A DNA stretch of 64,000 nt from Variovorax paradoxus (GCF_030811855.1 NZ_JAUSRN010000009.1:124001-188000); one strand, 5' to 3'; shown: positions 26,735 through 36,417, numbered from the stretch's first letter. Made by a program: numbers and translations. The notes: generated by a model from the sequence alone, not told the origin.

Positions 26735-27316
26735 ATGAACAACAACTTTCGTCCCGCGCTCGTGCTCTTTGCGCTGCTGAGCGCGCTCACCGGTTTGATC
26801 TATCCGATGGCCGTCACCGGCGCCGCCAAGGCGTTGTTTCCGTCGCAGGCGGCCGGCAGCTTGATCGTGCAAGGCGGCAACACCGTCGGCTCGAAGCTCA
26901 TCGGCCAGAACTTCAGCGATCCGAAGCACTTCTGGGGCCGGCCATCGGCCACCGCGCCGCAGCCCTACAACGCGAGCGCTTCGGGCGGCTCGAACCTCGG
27001 CCCGCTCAATCCGGCGCTCGTGGATGCTGTCAAGGCGCGGGTCGAAGCACTGCGCGCCGCCGACCCGGGCAACACTGCGCCGGTGCCGGTCGATCTGGTC
27101 ACGGCCTCAGCCAGCGGACTCGATCCCGACATCAGCCCCGCCGCCGCGCGCTACCAGGCGGCGCGTGTGGCGCGCGTGCGCGGCGTGCCGGTCGGACAGG
27201 TGAATGCGCTGGTCGCCAGCCACTCGCAGGCGCCGCTCTGGGGCTTGCTGGGCGAGCCGCGCGTCAATGTGCTGGCGCTGAATCTCGCGCTCGATGGGAG
27301 CGGGCCGATGCGCTAA
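26735..27316 (+). CDS. kdpC: Potassium-transporting ATPase subunit C
   Basis: 193 residues from the ATG at 26735. One N-terminal helix ([22 protein letters not shown]), then the family's periplasmic domain with [35 protein letters not shown] and the late [19 protein letters not shown]. It stabilises KdpAB and assists nucleotide binding. It starts 13 bases after kdpB. Confidence 0.96.
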   Translation: MNNNFRPALVLFALLSALTGLIYPMAVTGAAKALFPSQAAGSLIVQGGNTVGSKLIGQNFSDPKHFWGRPSATAPQPYNASASGGSNLGPLNPALVDAVKARVEALRAADPGNTAPVPVDLVTASASGLDPDISPAAARYQAARVARVRGVPVGQVNALVASHSQAPLWGLLGEPRVNVLALNLALDGSGPMR

Positions 27317-27333
27317 CCTGCGCAGCCACCGCC

Positions 27334-30078
27334 ATGCTCGACGCCCGCCCCGATCCCGACGCCCTTCTTGCGCAACTGCGCAGCGATGCGGCACGCTCAT
27401 TGCGCGGCAAGCTGCGCATTTATTTCGGTGCCAGCGCGGGCGTGGGAAAGACCTGGGCCATGCTCAGCGCTGCGCAGCGCGAGCACGCGGCTGGGCGCGA
27501 CGTGCTGGTCGGCGTGGCCGAAACGCACGGCCGCAGCGAAACCGCAGCGCTGCTTGCGGGGCTCAACGCGTTGCCGATGCGCGAGGTGGACTACCGTGGC
27601 CGGAGGCTGGCCGAGTTCGATCTCGACGCCGCCCTGGCCCGCAAGCCCGCCGTGCTGCTGGTCGACGAGTTGGCCCACACCAACGCGCCCGGATCGCGCC
27701 ATGCCAAGCGCTGGCAGGATGTGCAGGAGCTGCTGTCCGCGGGCATCGAGGTCTGGTCCGCGCTCAATGTGCAGCACCTCGAAAGCCTCAACGGCACGGT
27801 AGGGGCCATCACCGGCGTGCGGGTGCACGAGACCGTGCCCGACACCGTGCTCGACGAAGCCGACGAGGTGGTGCTGGTCGACGTCACGCCCGACGAGCTC
27901 ACGGCCCGGCTTGCGGCTGGCAAGGTGTATCTGCCCCAGCAGGCCGAGCGTGCCGCGCAGAACTTCTTCCGCAAGGGCAACCTGATCGCGCTGCGCGAAA
28001 TTGCATTGCGCCGCACCGCCGAGCATGTGGAAGACGACGTGCGCGGTTGGCGTGTCGAGCAATCGGGCGCGGCCGGCAACGGCGAGGGCGGCGCGCTGCA
28101 GGCCTGGAACACCTCGGGCGCGATCCTCGCGTGCGTCGGCCCGCACGAGGGCGCCGCCCAAACGGTGCGCACCGCGGCGCGGCTGGCGGGCCAGCTCAAC
28201 GTTCGCTGGCATGCAGCCTATGTCGAGACACCGCGGCTGCAACGGCTTGCCGCGCAGGAGCGCGACCGCATCCTCGCGGTGCTCAAGCTCGCGGAGGAAC
28301 TGGGCGCCGCCACCGCGGTGCTCACGGGTTCCGACGTGGCCGAGCAGTTGGCCGAAGAGGCGCGGCGGCTCAACTGCGCGACGCTGGTGCTGGGACGCTC
28401 GGTGCCCTGGGAGGAATGGCGCCGCTGGTGGCCCGCCACGCCGACGCCGCTGTCGCGGGCGCTGGCGCAACGCGCGCCCGCGCTCGACATCCTGGAAGTG
28501 GGCCATGCCGACAGTTCGCGGCGCCTCGCGCGCGCAGCCATTAATGGCATGCGTGCCGACGAGGGCGATCACGAGAAGGCGCCCGTTCATTGGCCGGGCT
28601 ACGCGTGGGCGACGGCCATCAGCGTTGCGCTCACGCTGGTGTGCGCGCCCCTGGCCCATGTGCTGGAGCTGTCCAACATCGTGATGCTTTTCATGTTGGG
28701 CGTGGTCGGCGTGGCCATGCGCTTCGGCCGCGGACCTTCGGCGCTCGCCGCTTTGCTCAACGTGGCGGCGTTCGACTATTTCTTCGTGCCGCCGCGCCTG
28801 TCGTTCGCGGTGAGCGACGTGCAGTACGTGCTGACCTTTGCGATCATGCTGGGCGTGGGCCTGCTGGTGGGCCAGCTCATGGCGGGCCTGCGCTTTGCGG
28901 CCGGCGTGTCTACCAGCCGCGAGCGGCGGGCACGCTCGCTGTTCGAACTTACGCGCGAACTCTCGGCGGCGCTGGAGAGCACGCAGGTCGTCGCGCTGGG
29001 CGCAGCCGCGGTGCAGGGCCACTTTGGCGGCCATGCGCTGGTGCTGGTCACCGACGCGGCCGACCAGCTCGTGCTGCCCGGGAGCCCGCCAGAGGGTTTC
29101 GATGCGCAGGTGGCTGACTGGGCCTTCCGCCATGGCCAGCCCGCCGGCCTTGCCACCGCCACGCTCGCAGCCCAGCCCTGGCATTACGTGCCGCTGCAGG
29201 CGCCCATGCGCGTGCGCGGCGTGCTCGCGCTCTCACCGTCGCAGCCGCGCTGGCTGCTGATTCCCGAGCAGGCGCAGCAACTCGACACGCTGGCCCGGCA
29301 GATCGCGATTGCGCTCGAGCGCGTGCACTATGTCGAGGTGGCACAACGGGCCGTGGTCGAGATGGAATCGGAGCGATTGCGCAACGCGCTGCTCGGCGCC
29401 ATCTCGCACGACGTGCGCACGCCGCTCACCGCGTTGATCGCCCTGGCCGAATCGCTGCAGACCCTGCCGTCCGAGGCGCATGCCGAAGCGGCGCGCGCCA
29501 TCGTCGCGCAAGCGCATGAACTGCACGCACTGGTCAACAACCTGCTCGACATGGCCCGGCTCGAAAGCGGCATTGCGGGCGGCGCGGTGAATCTGCGGCG
29601 CGACTGGCAATCGGTCGAGGAAGTGGTGGGCTCGGCCATACGCGCGGCGCGCACCTCGCTGGGCAACACCATCGTGCAAACCGCGCTCGACGCGGATCTT
29701 CCGCTGGTCGAATTCGATGCGGTGCTGATCGAGCGCGTGCTGGTCAACCTGCTGGAGAACGCCGCCAAGTACGGCGCGCCGCCGATCGTCGTCGGCGCAC
29801 GGGCCGAGCGCGGCACGCTGGTGCTCACGGTGCGCGACCATGGCCCCGGCCTGCCCGCTGCGCTGCTCGGCCGCGAGCAGAAGCTGTTCGACAAGTTCAC
29901 CCGCGGCGAGACCGAATCGGCCACACCGGGCGTGGGGCTCGGCCTTGCCATCTGCCGCGCCGTGGTGAGCGCACATGGCGGCGAGATTGCGGCAGCCAAT
30001 GCAGAGGGCGGCGGTGCAGAATTCACTGTCACATTGCCGCGCCGCGAGCCGCCGGAACCGGCCGAAGCACAACTCTGA
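27334..30078 (+). CDS. kdpD: KdpD sensor histidine kinase
   Basis: 914 residues with full KdpD layout. Residues ~20-230 are the KdpD N-domain with Walker A GASAGVGKTWAM and LVDELAHTNAPGSRHAKRWQDV. A USP-like domain follows (~250-370). Four membrane helices lie near 425-520, then a GAF-like region, and the kinase core has AISHDVRTPLTALIAL (phospho-His), NLLENAAKYG (N box) and GVGLGLAICRAVVSAHGG (G2). It senses low K+ or turgor and phosphorylates KdpE. Starts 17 bases after kdpC. Confidence 0.96.
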   Translation: MLDARPDPDALLAQLRSDAARSLRGKLRIYFGASAGVGKTWAMLSAAQREHAAGRDVLVGVAETHGRSETAALLAGLNALPMREVDYRGRRLAEFDLDAALARKPAVLLVDELAHTNAPGSRHAKRWQDVQELLSAGIEVWSALNVQHLESLNGTVGAITGVRVHETVPDTVLDEADEVVLVDVTPDELTARLAAGKVYLPQQAERAAQNFFRKGNLIALREIALRRTAEHVEDDVRGWRVEQSGAAGNGEGGALQAWNTSGAILACVGPHEGAAQTVRTAARLAGQLNVRWHAAYVETPRLQRLAAQERDRILAVLKLAEELGAATAVLTGSDVAEQLAEEARRLNCATLVLGRSVPWEEWRRWWPATPTPLSRALAQRAPALDILEVGHADSSRRLARAAINGMRADEGDHEKAPVHWPGYAWATAISVALTLVCAPLAHVLELSNIVMLFMLGVVGVAMRFGRGPSALAALLNVAAFDYFFVPPRLSFAVSDVQYVLTFAIMLGVGLLVGQLMAGLRFAAGVSTSRERRARSLFELTRELSAALESTQVVALGAAAVQGHFGGHALVLVTDAADQLVLPGSPPEGFDAQVADWAFRHGQPAGLATATLAAQPWHYVPLQAPMRVRGVLALSPSQPRWLLIPEQAQQLDTLARQIAIALERVHYVEVAQRAVVEMESERLRNALLGAISHDVRTPLTALIALAESLQTLPSEAHAEAARAIVAQAHELHALVNNLLDMARLESGIAGGAVNLRRDWQSVEEVVGSAIRAARTSLGNTIVQTALDADLPLVEFDAVLIERVLVNLLENAAKYGAPPIVVGARAERGTLVLTVRDHGPGLPAALLGREQKLFDKFTRGETESATPGVGLGLAICRAVVSAHGGEIAAANAEGGGAEFTVTLPRREPPEPAEAQL

Positions 30079-30082
30079 AACC

Positions 30083-30778
30083 ATGCCATCCCCCACCGCC
30101 ATCGTGATCGAGGACGAGCCGCAGATTCGCCGTTTTGTGCGTGGCGCACTCGAAGCCGAGGGCTGGCTGGTGCATGAGGCCGGTACGCTGCGCGATGGGT
30201 TGGCTGCGGCCGGCACGCGGCAGCCCGACCTGCTGGTGCTCGACCTCGGCCTGCCCGACGGCGACGGTGTGTCGCTGATCCGCGATGTGCGGGGGTGGTC
30301 GGCCGTGCCCATCATCGTGCTTTCGGCGCGCAGCGACGAAGCCGACAAGATCGCCGCGCTCGATGCGGGCGCCGACGACTACCTGACCAAGCCCTTTGGC
30401 ACCGGCGAGCTGCTGGCGCGCGTGCGCGCCAACCTGCGCCGCCCGCGCGCGGCCGGCGGCGGCGACGAACCTGCGGATCCGCTGTTCCGTTTCGGCGAAG
30501 TCGAACTCGACCGCGCCGCGCGCATCGTTCGCCGCGCCGGCGCCGAGGTGCACCTGACGCCGACCGAGTACCGGCTGCTGTCAGTGTTGGTTGCCAACGC
30601 CGGCCGCGTGCTCACGCAGCGACAGCTGCTGCGCGAGGTGTGGGGTCCGTCGCACACGGACCAGAGCCACTATTTGCGCATCTACATGGGGCATTTGAGG
30701 CAGAAGCTGGAAGCGGATCCGGCGCAGCCGCGGTATTTGCTGACGGAGACTGCGGTGGGGTATCGGTTGGTGGTTTAG
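30083..30778 (+). CDS. kdpE: KdpE response regulator
   Basis: 231 residues from the ATG at 30083, 4 bases after kdpD. Receiver domain: acidic pair EDEP, phospho-Asp in LLVLDLGLPDGDG, Lys in DDYLTKPFG. The OmpR-type winged helix follows (LTPTEYRLLSVLVANAGRVLTQRQLLREVWG). It should activate the kdp promoter upstream of the small peptide/kdpF when phosphorylated. A T-rich segment at 22581-22597 could be its box, but that is weak. Confidence 0.96.
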   Translation: MPSPTAIVIEDEPQIRRFVRGALEAEGWLVHEAGTLRDGLAAAGTRQPDLLVLDLGLPDGDGVSLIRDVRGWSAVPIIVLSARSDEADKIAALDAGADDYLTKPFGTGELLARVRANLRRPRAAGGGDEPADPLFRFGEVELDRAARIVRRAGAEVHLTPTEYRLLSVLVANAGRVLTQRQLLREVWGPSHTDQSHYLRIYMGHLRQKLEADPAQPRYLLTETAVGYRLVV

Positions 30779-30812
30779 GTTTTTGAGGGCGCGCCTCATC
30801 GTGGGCACAGAG

Positions 30813-30912
30813 CCCTCACCCCAGCCCTCTCCCAGAGTGAGAGGGAGCAATACCCGATGCCTCACCGCTCCGTCTTGTTCCCTCTCACTCTGGGAGAGGG
30901 TTAGGGTGAGGG
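30813..30912. repeat. Long inverted repeat of paired CCC-rich units
   Basis: The left arm (30813-30846, CCCTCACCCCAGCCCTCTCC...) and right arm (30879-30912) are near-perfect reverse complements over 34 bases, separated by 32 bases. Each arm is one unit of the family seen at 18396-18508 and 63951-63990. It lies between the convergent kdpE and oxidoreductase genes and could fold as a long hairpin, possibly acting as a terminator. Confidence 0.85.
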
Positions 30913-30947
30913 CAGCGGCATCTACGCCGCCACCCACCCGAAAGCAA

Positions 30948-32078
30948 TCAGCCCCCCACACCTTTGTTCGGATTCAACAAGAACTTCTCCCCCGTCGCCT
31001 GCTTCCCATACACCCCAATCGCATCCAGCTGCAGCGCCTCGAACAACGAAACCTCTCGCGTGTAGTGGCTCGCAAACGTGGTCTTCAATTCAGCCACGAC
31101 CCGCGCCCGCAAACGCTGTGCACCTTCGTCCCCGAGCTTCTGCAGGAACGGAAACAGCAGCCACCCGCCCATGCCCCACGCCATGCCGAAGTTGCGCACG
31201 AACTCCGTCGGCGAGCGGTCGAGACCGCCGTAGATGTACACCTGCTTGTGCGTGGTCGAGCCGTAGCGGCTGTATTCCTTGGCGGTGCGGTTCAGCGCGG
31301 CTTCCATGCAGCCGAGAATCTGGCCCGCGAGCTTGCCGCCGCCCGTGGCGTCGAAGGCCAGCGTGGCGCCCGTCTCGACCAGGGCCTGCGTCAGGTCTTC
31401 GAGAAACGTGGGAGAGCTGGTGCTGCACACATGCTTCGCGCCGATGCCGCGCAGCAGCGCCTCCTGCTCCGGCTTGCGCACGATGTTGACCAGGTCGATG
31501 CCGTCCTTCTGGCAGATCTTGTTGAGCATCTGGCCCAGGTTGGAGGCGGCGGCCGTGTGCACCAGCGCCTTGTGGCCTTCACGCCGCATGGTCTCGACCA
31601 TGCCCAGCGACGTGAGCGGGTTGACGAAGCAGGATGCGCCTTCGGCCGGCGCCGTGCCCGCGGGCAGCTCCAGGCACTGGGCCGCTGCCACCGCGCGGTA
31701 CTGCGAGTACATCGCGCCGCCGATCGCGGCCACCGTTTTTCCGAGCAGCGCCTGCGCGGCTGGCGACGAGCCCGCCTTCACCACCACTCCCGCACCTTCA
31801 TTGCCAACCGGCAGCGACTGATCCAGCCGTCCGGCCATCGCGGGCATGCCGCGCTCGGGCACCGTGGCCGTCACAACCGGCCGATCGGATGTGCCGGAAA
31901 CCTTGGCGGTGCTCATGTCAGCCGCGCCGAACAGCAGCCCCAGGTCCGACGGATTCATCGGCGATGCCTCGACGCGGATCACCACTTCATGCGCCTGCGG
32001 TTCGGGCACCGGTTCGTCGTGCAGCGAGAGTTCGAGTTCGCCGTTCGCGCGGATGAGGGAGCGGAGTTGGAGTGCCAT
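30948..32078 (-). CDS. Zinc-less medium-chain dehydrogenase/quinone-oxidoreductase-like protein
   Basis: 376 residues of the MDR superfamily: N-terminal GroES-like part (PHEVVIRVEASPMNPSDLGLLFG-like, with AHEVVIRV), LPVGNEGAGVVV, and a Rossmann part with TAAASNLGQMLNKICQKDGIDLVNIVR and AFDATGGGKLAGQIL. The structural and catalytic zinc cysteines of alcohol dehydrogenase are not evident. It probably reduces a quinone or enone with NAD(P)H; the substrate is unknown. Confidence 0.85.
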   Translation of the reverse strand: MALQLRSLIRANGELELSLHDEPVPEPQAHEVVIRVEASPMNPSDLGLLFGAADMSTAKVSGTSDRPVVTATVPERGMPAMAGRLDQSLPVGNEGAGVVVKAGSSPAAQALLGKTVAAIGGAMYSQYRAVAAAQCLELPAGTAPAEGASCFVNPLTSLGMVETMRREGHKALVHTAAASNLGQMLNKICQKDGIDLVNIVRKPEQEALLRGIGAKHVCSTSSPTFLEDLTQALVETGATLAFDATGGGKLAGQILGCMEAALNRTAKEYSRYGSTTHKQVYIYGGLDRSPTEFVRNFGMAWGMGGWLLFPFLQKLGDEGAQRLRARVVAELKTTFASHYTREVSLFEALQLDAIGVYGKQATGEKFLLNPNKGVGG

Positions 32079-32177
32079 GGATGAGCCCCTTGCGACCTTG
32101 AAAAAGGTCCGTTCGAAGGTGGCCCAGGGCCACGGGGCGGCCAGTATAGGAGCGGCGTGCGAAAGCTGCAGGCGCCT

Positions 32178-32708
32178 TCAGGACACCATGGGAATCACCG
32201 GCGCATGGGCCAGCGCACGGCGCATCTTCTCCGGATCGAGCCGGTCGATGTAGCGCGGAATATTGCGCCACAGCGTGTGATAGCCGTAGCCGCCGCGGAA
32301 CATCTCCTGCCGTGCGCTGTCCTTGTCCCACCCCTGCACCGCCATGCGGTAGACCGCCGCGATCACGCCGGTGCGGTCGGCGCCGTGCATGCAGTGGATC
32401 AGCACCGGGCCCTGCTTCTCGGCTTCGCGTATCGCCATCAGCGCGCGCAGCACCTTGGCGTCATCGATCGACCAGGTGTTGATCGGCACGCGCACCAGGC
32501 GAATGTCGTGGCCCGCGAACACCTTCTTGTCGTCGTTGAAGGAACGCAGGCTCACGATGGTGCGGATGCCGAGCGACTTGAGCGCCGGCACGTTCGCGAT
32601 GCGCGGCTGCGCGCTGCGGTACAGCGTGGGCGTGATGCGGTGCAGATTCTCGACCTGCAGTTCGTCCAGCGGGTCTGCCCAGTGCGAGGGGCGTGGAGTG
32701 GTTGTCAT
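32178..32708 (-). CDS. Dual-specificity/tyrosine-phosphatase-family protein
   Basis: 176 residues from the ATG at 32708. The P-loop is LIHCMHGADRTGV (HCxxGxxR: Cys nucleophile, Arg), with general-acid candidates in LVRVPINTWSIDD. There is no signal peptide. Its ATG overlaps the stop of the upstream membrane-protein gene by ATGA, so it is translationally coupled into a glycosyltransferase-membrane protein-phosphatase trio. Such small phosphatases can act on phosphoproteins or phospholipids; the context favours a lipid or envelope role. Confidence 0.85.
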   Translation of the reverse strand: MTTTPRPSHWADPLDELQVENLHRITPTLYRSAQPRIANVPALKSLGIRTIVSLRSFNDDKKVFAGHDIRLVRVPINTWSIDDAKVLRALMAIREAEKQGPVLIHCMHGADRTGVIAAVYRMAVQGWDKDSARQEMFRGGYGYHTLWRNIPRYIDRLDPEKMRRALAHAPVIPMVS

Positions 32709-33199
32709 GAGGTCGAGCGGGGCCAGTGCCGCCGCAACAGTATGAGCAGGGCGACGGCAAGGCCGCCCCAGTAGTCGACCGGTGCGCCCCAGATCCAGTG
32801 TTTGTGCCAGAAGGCATCCACCGCATTGAACCGTGGCCAGCCGAAGGCCGGGTTGATGATGAACCACAAAAAGTCTTCGCAGACCCAGAACACGATCAGG
32901 CCTGCCACCGCCAAACCCAGGTCGCGCAGCGTCCATCGGCCGTTGAAGGCCAGCGGCGCAAGGAACACCAGCACCATGAAGGTGAACACCCAGGCGTGGT
33001 AGCCGGTCATGGCGCGCCCGCCCCAGAAGAGGTCGAGCCAGATGCTGTTTTCGATGCGCCAGGTGGGCAGTGACGTGGCCCAGCCGGCGCCGCCTTCGAT
33101 CTGGATCTCGGCGTTGGCAAAGAAGAAGGCCATCACCACCACCCAGGCCAGGTAGCCGAGCGTGCGGGCCACGCTGGTCTTCTCGGCGGTGCCGTTCAT
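32705..33199 (-). CDS. Unrecognised four-helix membrane protein
   Basis: 164 residues, about four membrane helices (residues ~12-30, 65-85, 92-112 and 142-158), with conserved-looking Trp/Glu/Asp residues facing a polar segment: CEDFLWFIINPAFGWPRFNAVDAFWHKHWIW. The start ATG overlaps the upstream stop by ATGA, and its own stop overlaps the phosphatase start by ATGA. I do not recognise the family; the context (GT28 glycolipid synthase, phosphatase) suggests envelope lipid metabolism or transport. Confidence 0.7.
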   Translation of the reverse strand: MNGTAEKTSVARTLGYLAWVVVMAFFFANAEIQIEGGAGWATSLPTWRIENSIWLDLFWGGRAMTGYHAWVFTFMVLVFLAPLAFNGRWTLRDLGLAVAGLIVFWVCEDFLWFIINPAFGWPRFNAVDAFWHKHWIWGAPVDYWGGLAVALLILLRRHWPRSTS

Positions 33200-34335
33200 T
33201 CCTTGTCGCCCAGCACGTGGCGCAGCACCGCGGCCGCGGCGCGCGGCTTGCCCAGTGCGCGGCTGCGCCGGGCCATGTCGGCCAGCTTGGCGGGGTCGGC
33301 CATCAGGCGCGCCACCTTGTAGTCGAGGCCGATGGTGTCGTAGGCGAGCCAGGCCGCGCCTTCTTCCATCAGGAAGCCGGCGTTGTGCTCTTCCTGGCCC
33401 GGAATCGGCGAGATCAGCAGCATCGGCTTGCCGAGCGCCACGCATTCCGACACCGTGAGTCCGCCGGGCTTGGTGACCACCAGGTCGGCCGCGGCCATCA
33501 GCTTGTGCATCTCGTTGGTGAAGCCGATGGCCACCACGCGGCCCGGGTGGCGCGCGGCGAGGGCCTGGAGCTTCTGGTGCGTCTCCGCATTGCGGCCGGC
33601 CACGGCAATCACCTGCAGGCCGCTGTCGCCGCCGAGCAGGAGCACGCGCTCGACCATGCTCGCGAGGTCGCCGACGCCCGCGCCTCCAGATGCCATCAGC
33701 AGCACGGGGCGCGAAGGATCGAGGCCGAGCTCCGTGGCGCAGGCATCGTGGGATAGCGCAGGCACATCGGGGTCCGAGAAAGCCGGCATCACCGGGATGC
33801 CCGTCACGTGGATGCGTTCCGGGGGAACGCCGCGCGCGCGCAGACGGAAGGCCACTTCGTCCGTCGCGGCCAGGTAGCCTGCCATGCCTGGCACGACCCA
33901 CATGTTGTGCAGGTCGTAATCGGTGATCTGCAGCCACACCGGATAGTCGATGCGGCCGCCATTGCGCTCGCGCATCAGCAGCTCGGCCGGCAGAAAGTGC
34001 GTGCAGACCACCGCGTCGGGCTTCTCGCGGCGAATTTCGCGCAACAGGGCGCCGGTGCTCAGCCGCTCGATGCCGCGGCGCAGGCGCTGCGAAGGCGCAT
34101 GGTGCGGCGTGGCGTCGGCGCGCTGGTGCAGGTACGACCACAGCTCCGGCGCGCGGTTCACGAGCTGGATGTACCAGTCGGTGTAGACCTTGCGGAAACC
34201 GCCGGCCACGTGCGCCATGGCGTCCATGTGGACGGCCGTGTGCGGCGGGGCCGATTGCACGGCGGCTTCGAGGGCTTGCGCTGCGCGCACGTGGCCGTTG
34301 CCGGCGCTCACACTGAGGATCAGGATTTTGGTCAT
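33196..34335 (-). CDS. Glycolipid glycosyltransferase of the MGDG-synthase/MurG-like (GT28) type
   Basis: 379 residues from the ATG at 34335; the longer frame has no better start. N-terminus ILILSVSAGNGHVRAAQAL is the MGDG-synthase domain start (His in GNGH). The C-terminal domain has VLLMASGGAGVGDLASMVE, then VVTKPGGLTVSECVALGKPMLLISPIPGQEEHNAGFL, the nucleotide-sugar site of GT28. It probably moves a sugar from UDP-sugar onto diacylglycerol or a similar lipid at the inner membrane. It leads a coupled trio of genes (ATGA overlaps). Confidence 0.87.
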   Translation of the reverse strand: MTKILILSVSAGNGHVRAAQALEAAVQSAPPHTAVHMDAMAHVAGGFRKVYTDWYIQLVNRAPELWSYLHQRADATPHHAPSQRLRRGIERLSTGALLREIRREKPDAVVCTHFLPAELLMRERNGGRIDYPVWLQITDYDLHNMWVVPGMAGYLAATDEVAFRLRARGVPPERIHVTGIPVMPAFSDPDVPALSHDACATELGLDPSRPVLLMASGGAGVGDLASMVERVLLLGGDSGLQVIAVAGRNAETHQKLQALAARHPGRVVAIGFTNEMHKLMAAADLVVTKPGGLTVSECVALGKPMLLISPIPGQEEHNAGFLMEEGAAWLAYDTIGLDYKVARLMADPAKLADMARRSRALGKPRAAAAVLRHVLGDKE

Positions 34336-34478
34336 TCGGGTCCGGGCCGTCGGCGGGCCATTGGCGCGCATTATCCCCATGCAATGCGACACATTCCGGA
34401 GACAGCTGCAATGGACGAAAATGCCGCTGCGCACCGCTCCACCGGGCGTGACCTGCCCCCAACCGACCGCGCACCCGC

Positions 34479-35303
34479 ATGACCGACGACGCCACCGCAC
34501 CGATCCGCCTCAACAAACGCATGGCCGAGCTCGGCATCTGCTCGCGCCGCGAGGCCGACGACTGGATTGCCAACGGCTGGGTGAAGGTGAACGGCAAGCC
34601 GGCCGAAATGGGCGTGAAGGTCACGCCGTCCGACCGTATCGAGGTCGACAAGGCCGCCAAGGGCCAGCAGGCGAACCAGGTCACCATCCTGATCAACAAG
34701 CCCATGGGCTACGTGAGCGCGCAAGCCGAAGACGGCCATGAGCCGGCAGTCTCGCTGTTCACGCCGCAGAACCGCTGGGCGGACGACAACACACGCTTCT
34801 TCTTCAACCCCCAGCAACTGCGCGGCCTCGCGCCATGCGGCCGGCTCGACATCGATTCCATCGGCCTTCTCGTGATGACGCAGGACGGCCGCATCGCGCG
34901 CCAGCTGATCGGTGAAGACTCGGTGATGGAGAAAGAGTATCTGGTGCGCGTTGCGTATCACGGCCTGGGCCAGCCAGCGCCTACAGGGCAGCTGGTGCGG
35001 ATGGACGACGACGATCCCGTCACCACCAATGTGCAAGCGGTCTTCCCGCCCGCGATGCTCGCCAGGCTGCGACACGGCCTCAGCCTGGATGGCCAGCCGC
35101 TCAAGCCGGCGCGGGTCGAATGGCAGAACCCCGAGCAGCTGCGCTTCGTGCTCACCGAGGGCAAGAAGCGCCAGATCCGCCGCATGTGCGAGCTGGTCGG
35201 GCTGAAAGTGGTGGGCCTGAAGCGCGTGCGCATCGGCAAGGTGATGCTCGGCAACCTGCCGCTCGGGCAGTGGCGCTACCTCGGTCCGCACGAGAAGTTC
35301 TGA
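34479..35303 (+). CDS. rluF: 23S rRNA pseudouridine synthase, RluF/RluB type
   Basis: 274 residues. S4 RNA-binding domain at residues ~9-60 ([34 protein letters not shown]), then the catalytic domain with [19 protein letters not shown] (catalytic Asp in GRLD) and the late [27 protein letters not shown]. The rather short linker and the YVS..AEDG segment match RluF more than RsuA, but RluB is possible. It isomerises uridine in large-subunit rRNA. Confidence 0.9.
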   Translation: MTDDATAPIRLNKRMAELGICSRREADDWIANGWVKVNGKPAEMGVKVTPSDRIEVDKAAKGQQANQVTILINKPMGYVSAQAEDGHEPAVSLFTPQNRWADDNTRFFFNPQQLRGLAPCGRLDIDSIGLLVMTQDGRIARQLIGEDSVMEKEYLVRVAYHGLGQPAPTGQLVRMDDDDPVTTNVQAVFPPAMLARLRHGLSLDGQPLKPARVEWQNPEQLRFVLTEGKKRQIRRMCELVGLKVVGLKRVRIGKVMLGNLPLGQWRYLGPHEKF

Positions 35304-35313
35304 GTTCTTGCCG

Positions 35314-36417
35314 ATGCACGTGGTGCTGAGCCAGCGCGCGCTGAACCGGGCCACGCTGGCGCGGCAGATGCTGCTGGAGCGGCGCAAGGCGACGGTCACG
35401 CAGGCCATCGAGAAGCTGGCGGGGCTGCAGGCACAGGCGCCGAACCCGCCATATTTCGCCCTCTGGAGCCGGCTCGAAGGCTTTCGCCGCGAGCAATTGA
35501 CCGAGGCCCTGAAGAAGCGCCGCATCGTGCGCATGTCGACGATGCGTGCGACCCTGCACCTGATGGCTGCATCGGATGCCCTGGCCTGGCGGCCGCTGCT
35601 CGAACCCGTGCATCAGCGCGGCCTCGCGGGTGAGCACGCGCGGGCTCTCGAAGGCATCGACCGTGCGGCTGTGGTGAAGGCGGGGCGGGCGTTGCTGCGC
35701 GAAAGCCCGCTCACCGGTTCCGAGCTCGGGCAGGCACTCGCGGCGCTCTGGAAAGACCGCCAGCCCGCCTCGCTCGCCGCACTCATCCGCAATAACGTGC
35801 CGCTGGTGCACCTGCCGCCTGCGGGCAGCTGGAACTCGCACCAGAGCGCACGGCTGCAGCCCATCGGACAGTGGCTCGGCGAATCCGCTGCCGAAGTTGC
35901 GGCGGCCACGCAGGACGACCTGCTGCTGCGCTACCTGGGGGCCTTCGGCCCCGCGACGCTCGCCGATGTCGGTGCGTGGTCGGGCCTCACGGGCTGGAAG
36001 GGCGTTGCCGAGCGCCTCCGGCCGCGGCTGCGCGTGTTTGCCGGCGAGCAGGGCCAGGAGCTGTTCGACCTGCCGCGCGCGCCGCGCCCCGGTCCCGACG
36101 CGCCCGCGCCGCCGCGTCTCGTCGCCGAATGGGACAACCTGCTGCTCTCGCATGCCGACCGCAGCCGCGTGATGAGCGAGGCGCATCGTGGCCGTGTGTT
36201 CACCGTCAACGGCATCGTGCGCGGCACGGTGCTGCTCGACGGTTTCGTCGCCGGCACCTGGAAGATCGAGCGGGCGAAGAACGCGGCCACGGTGGTGCTG
36301 GAGCCCTTCGCGCGGTGGTCCCAAGCCGACCGGCTCGGCGTGCAGCAAGAGGCCATGCGCCTGCTGGCCTTCGCCGCGGATGGCGAGGGCGAACGGCACG
36401 ACGTCCGCATATCCTGA
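35314..36417 (+). CDS. Winged-helix HTH_42 / AlkZ-like protein
   Basis: 367 residues from the ATG at 35314; a TTG six bases upstream is a poorer start. N-terminal RATLARQMLLERR...AIEKLAGLQAQAPNPPYFALWSRL is the family's signature region, and QAQ matches the QxQ motif of AlkZ-type DNA glycosylases. The rest (RMSTMRATLHLM, VAEWDNLLLSHADRSRV, ARWSQADRLGVQQEAMRLL) follows the family. Family members repair interstrand crosslinks or bulky adducts; this branch could be a glycosylase or have lost activity. It lies 10 bases after the rluF-like gene. Confidence 0.8.
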   Translation: MHVVLSQRALNRATLARQMLLERRKATVTQAIEKLAGLQAQAPNPPYFALWSRLEGFRREQLTEALKKRRIVRMSTMRATLHLMAASDALAWRPLLEPVHQRGLAGEHARALEGIDRAAVVKAGRALLRESPLTGSELGQALAALWKDRQPASLAALIRNNVPLVHLPPAGSWNSHQSARLQPIGQWLGESAAEVAAATQDDLLLRYLGAFGPATLADVGAWSGLTGWKGVAERLRPRLRVFAGEQGQELFDLPRAPRPGPDAPAPPRLVAEWDNLLLSHADRSRVMSEAHRGRVFTVNGIVRGTVLLDGFVAGTWKIERAKNAATVVLEPFARWSQADRLGVQQEAMRLLAFAADGEGERHDVRIS

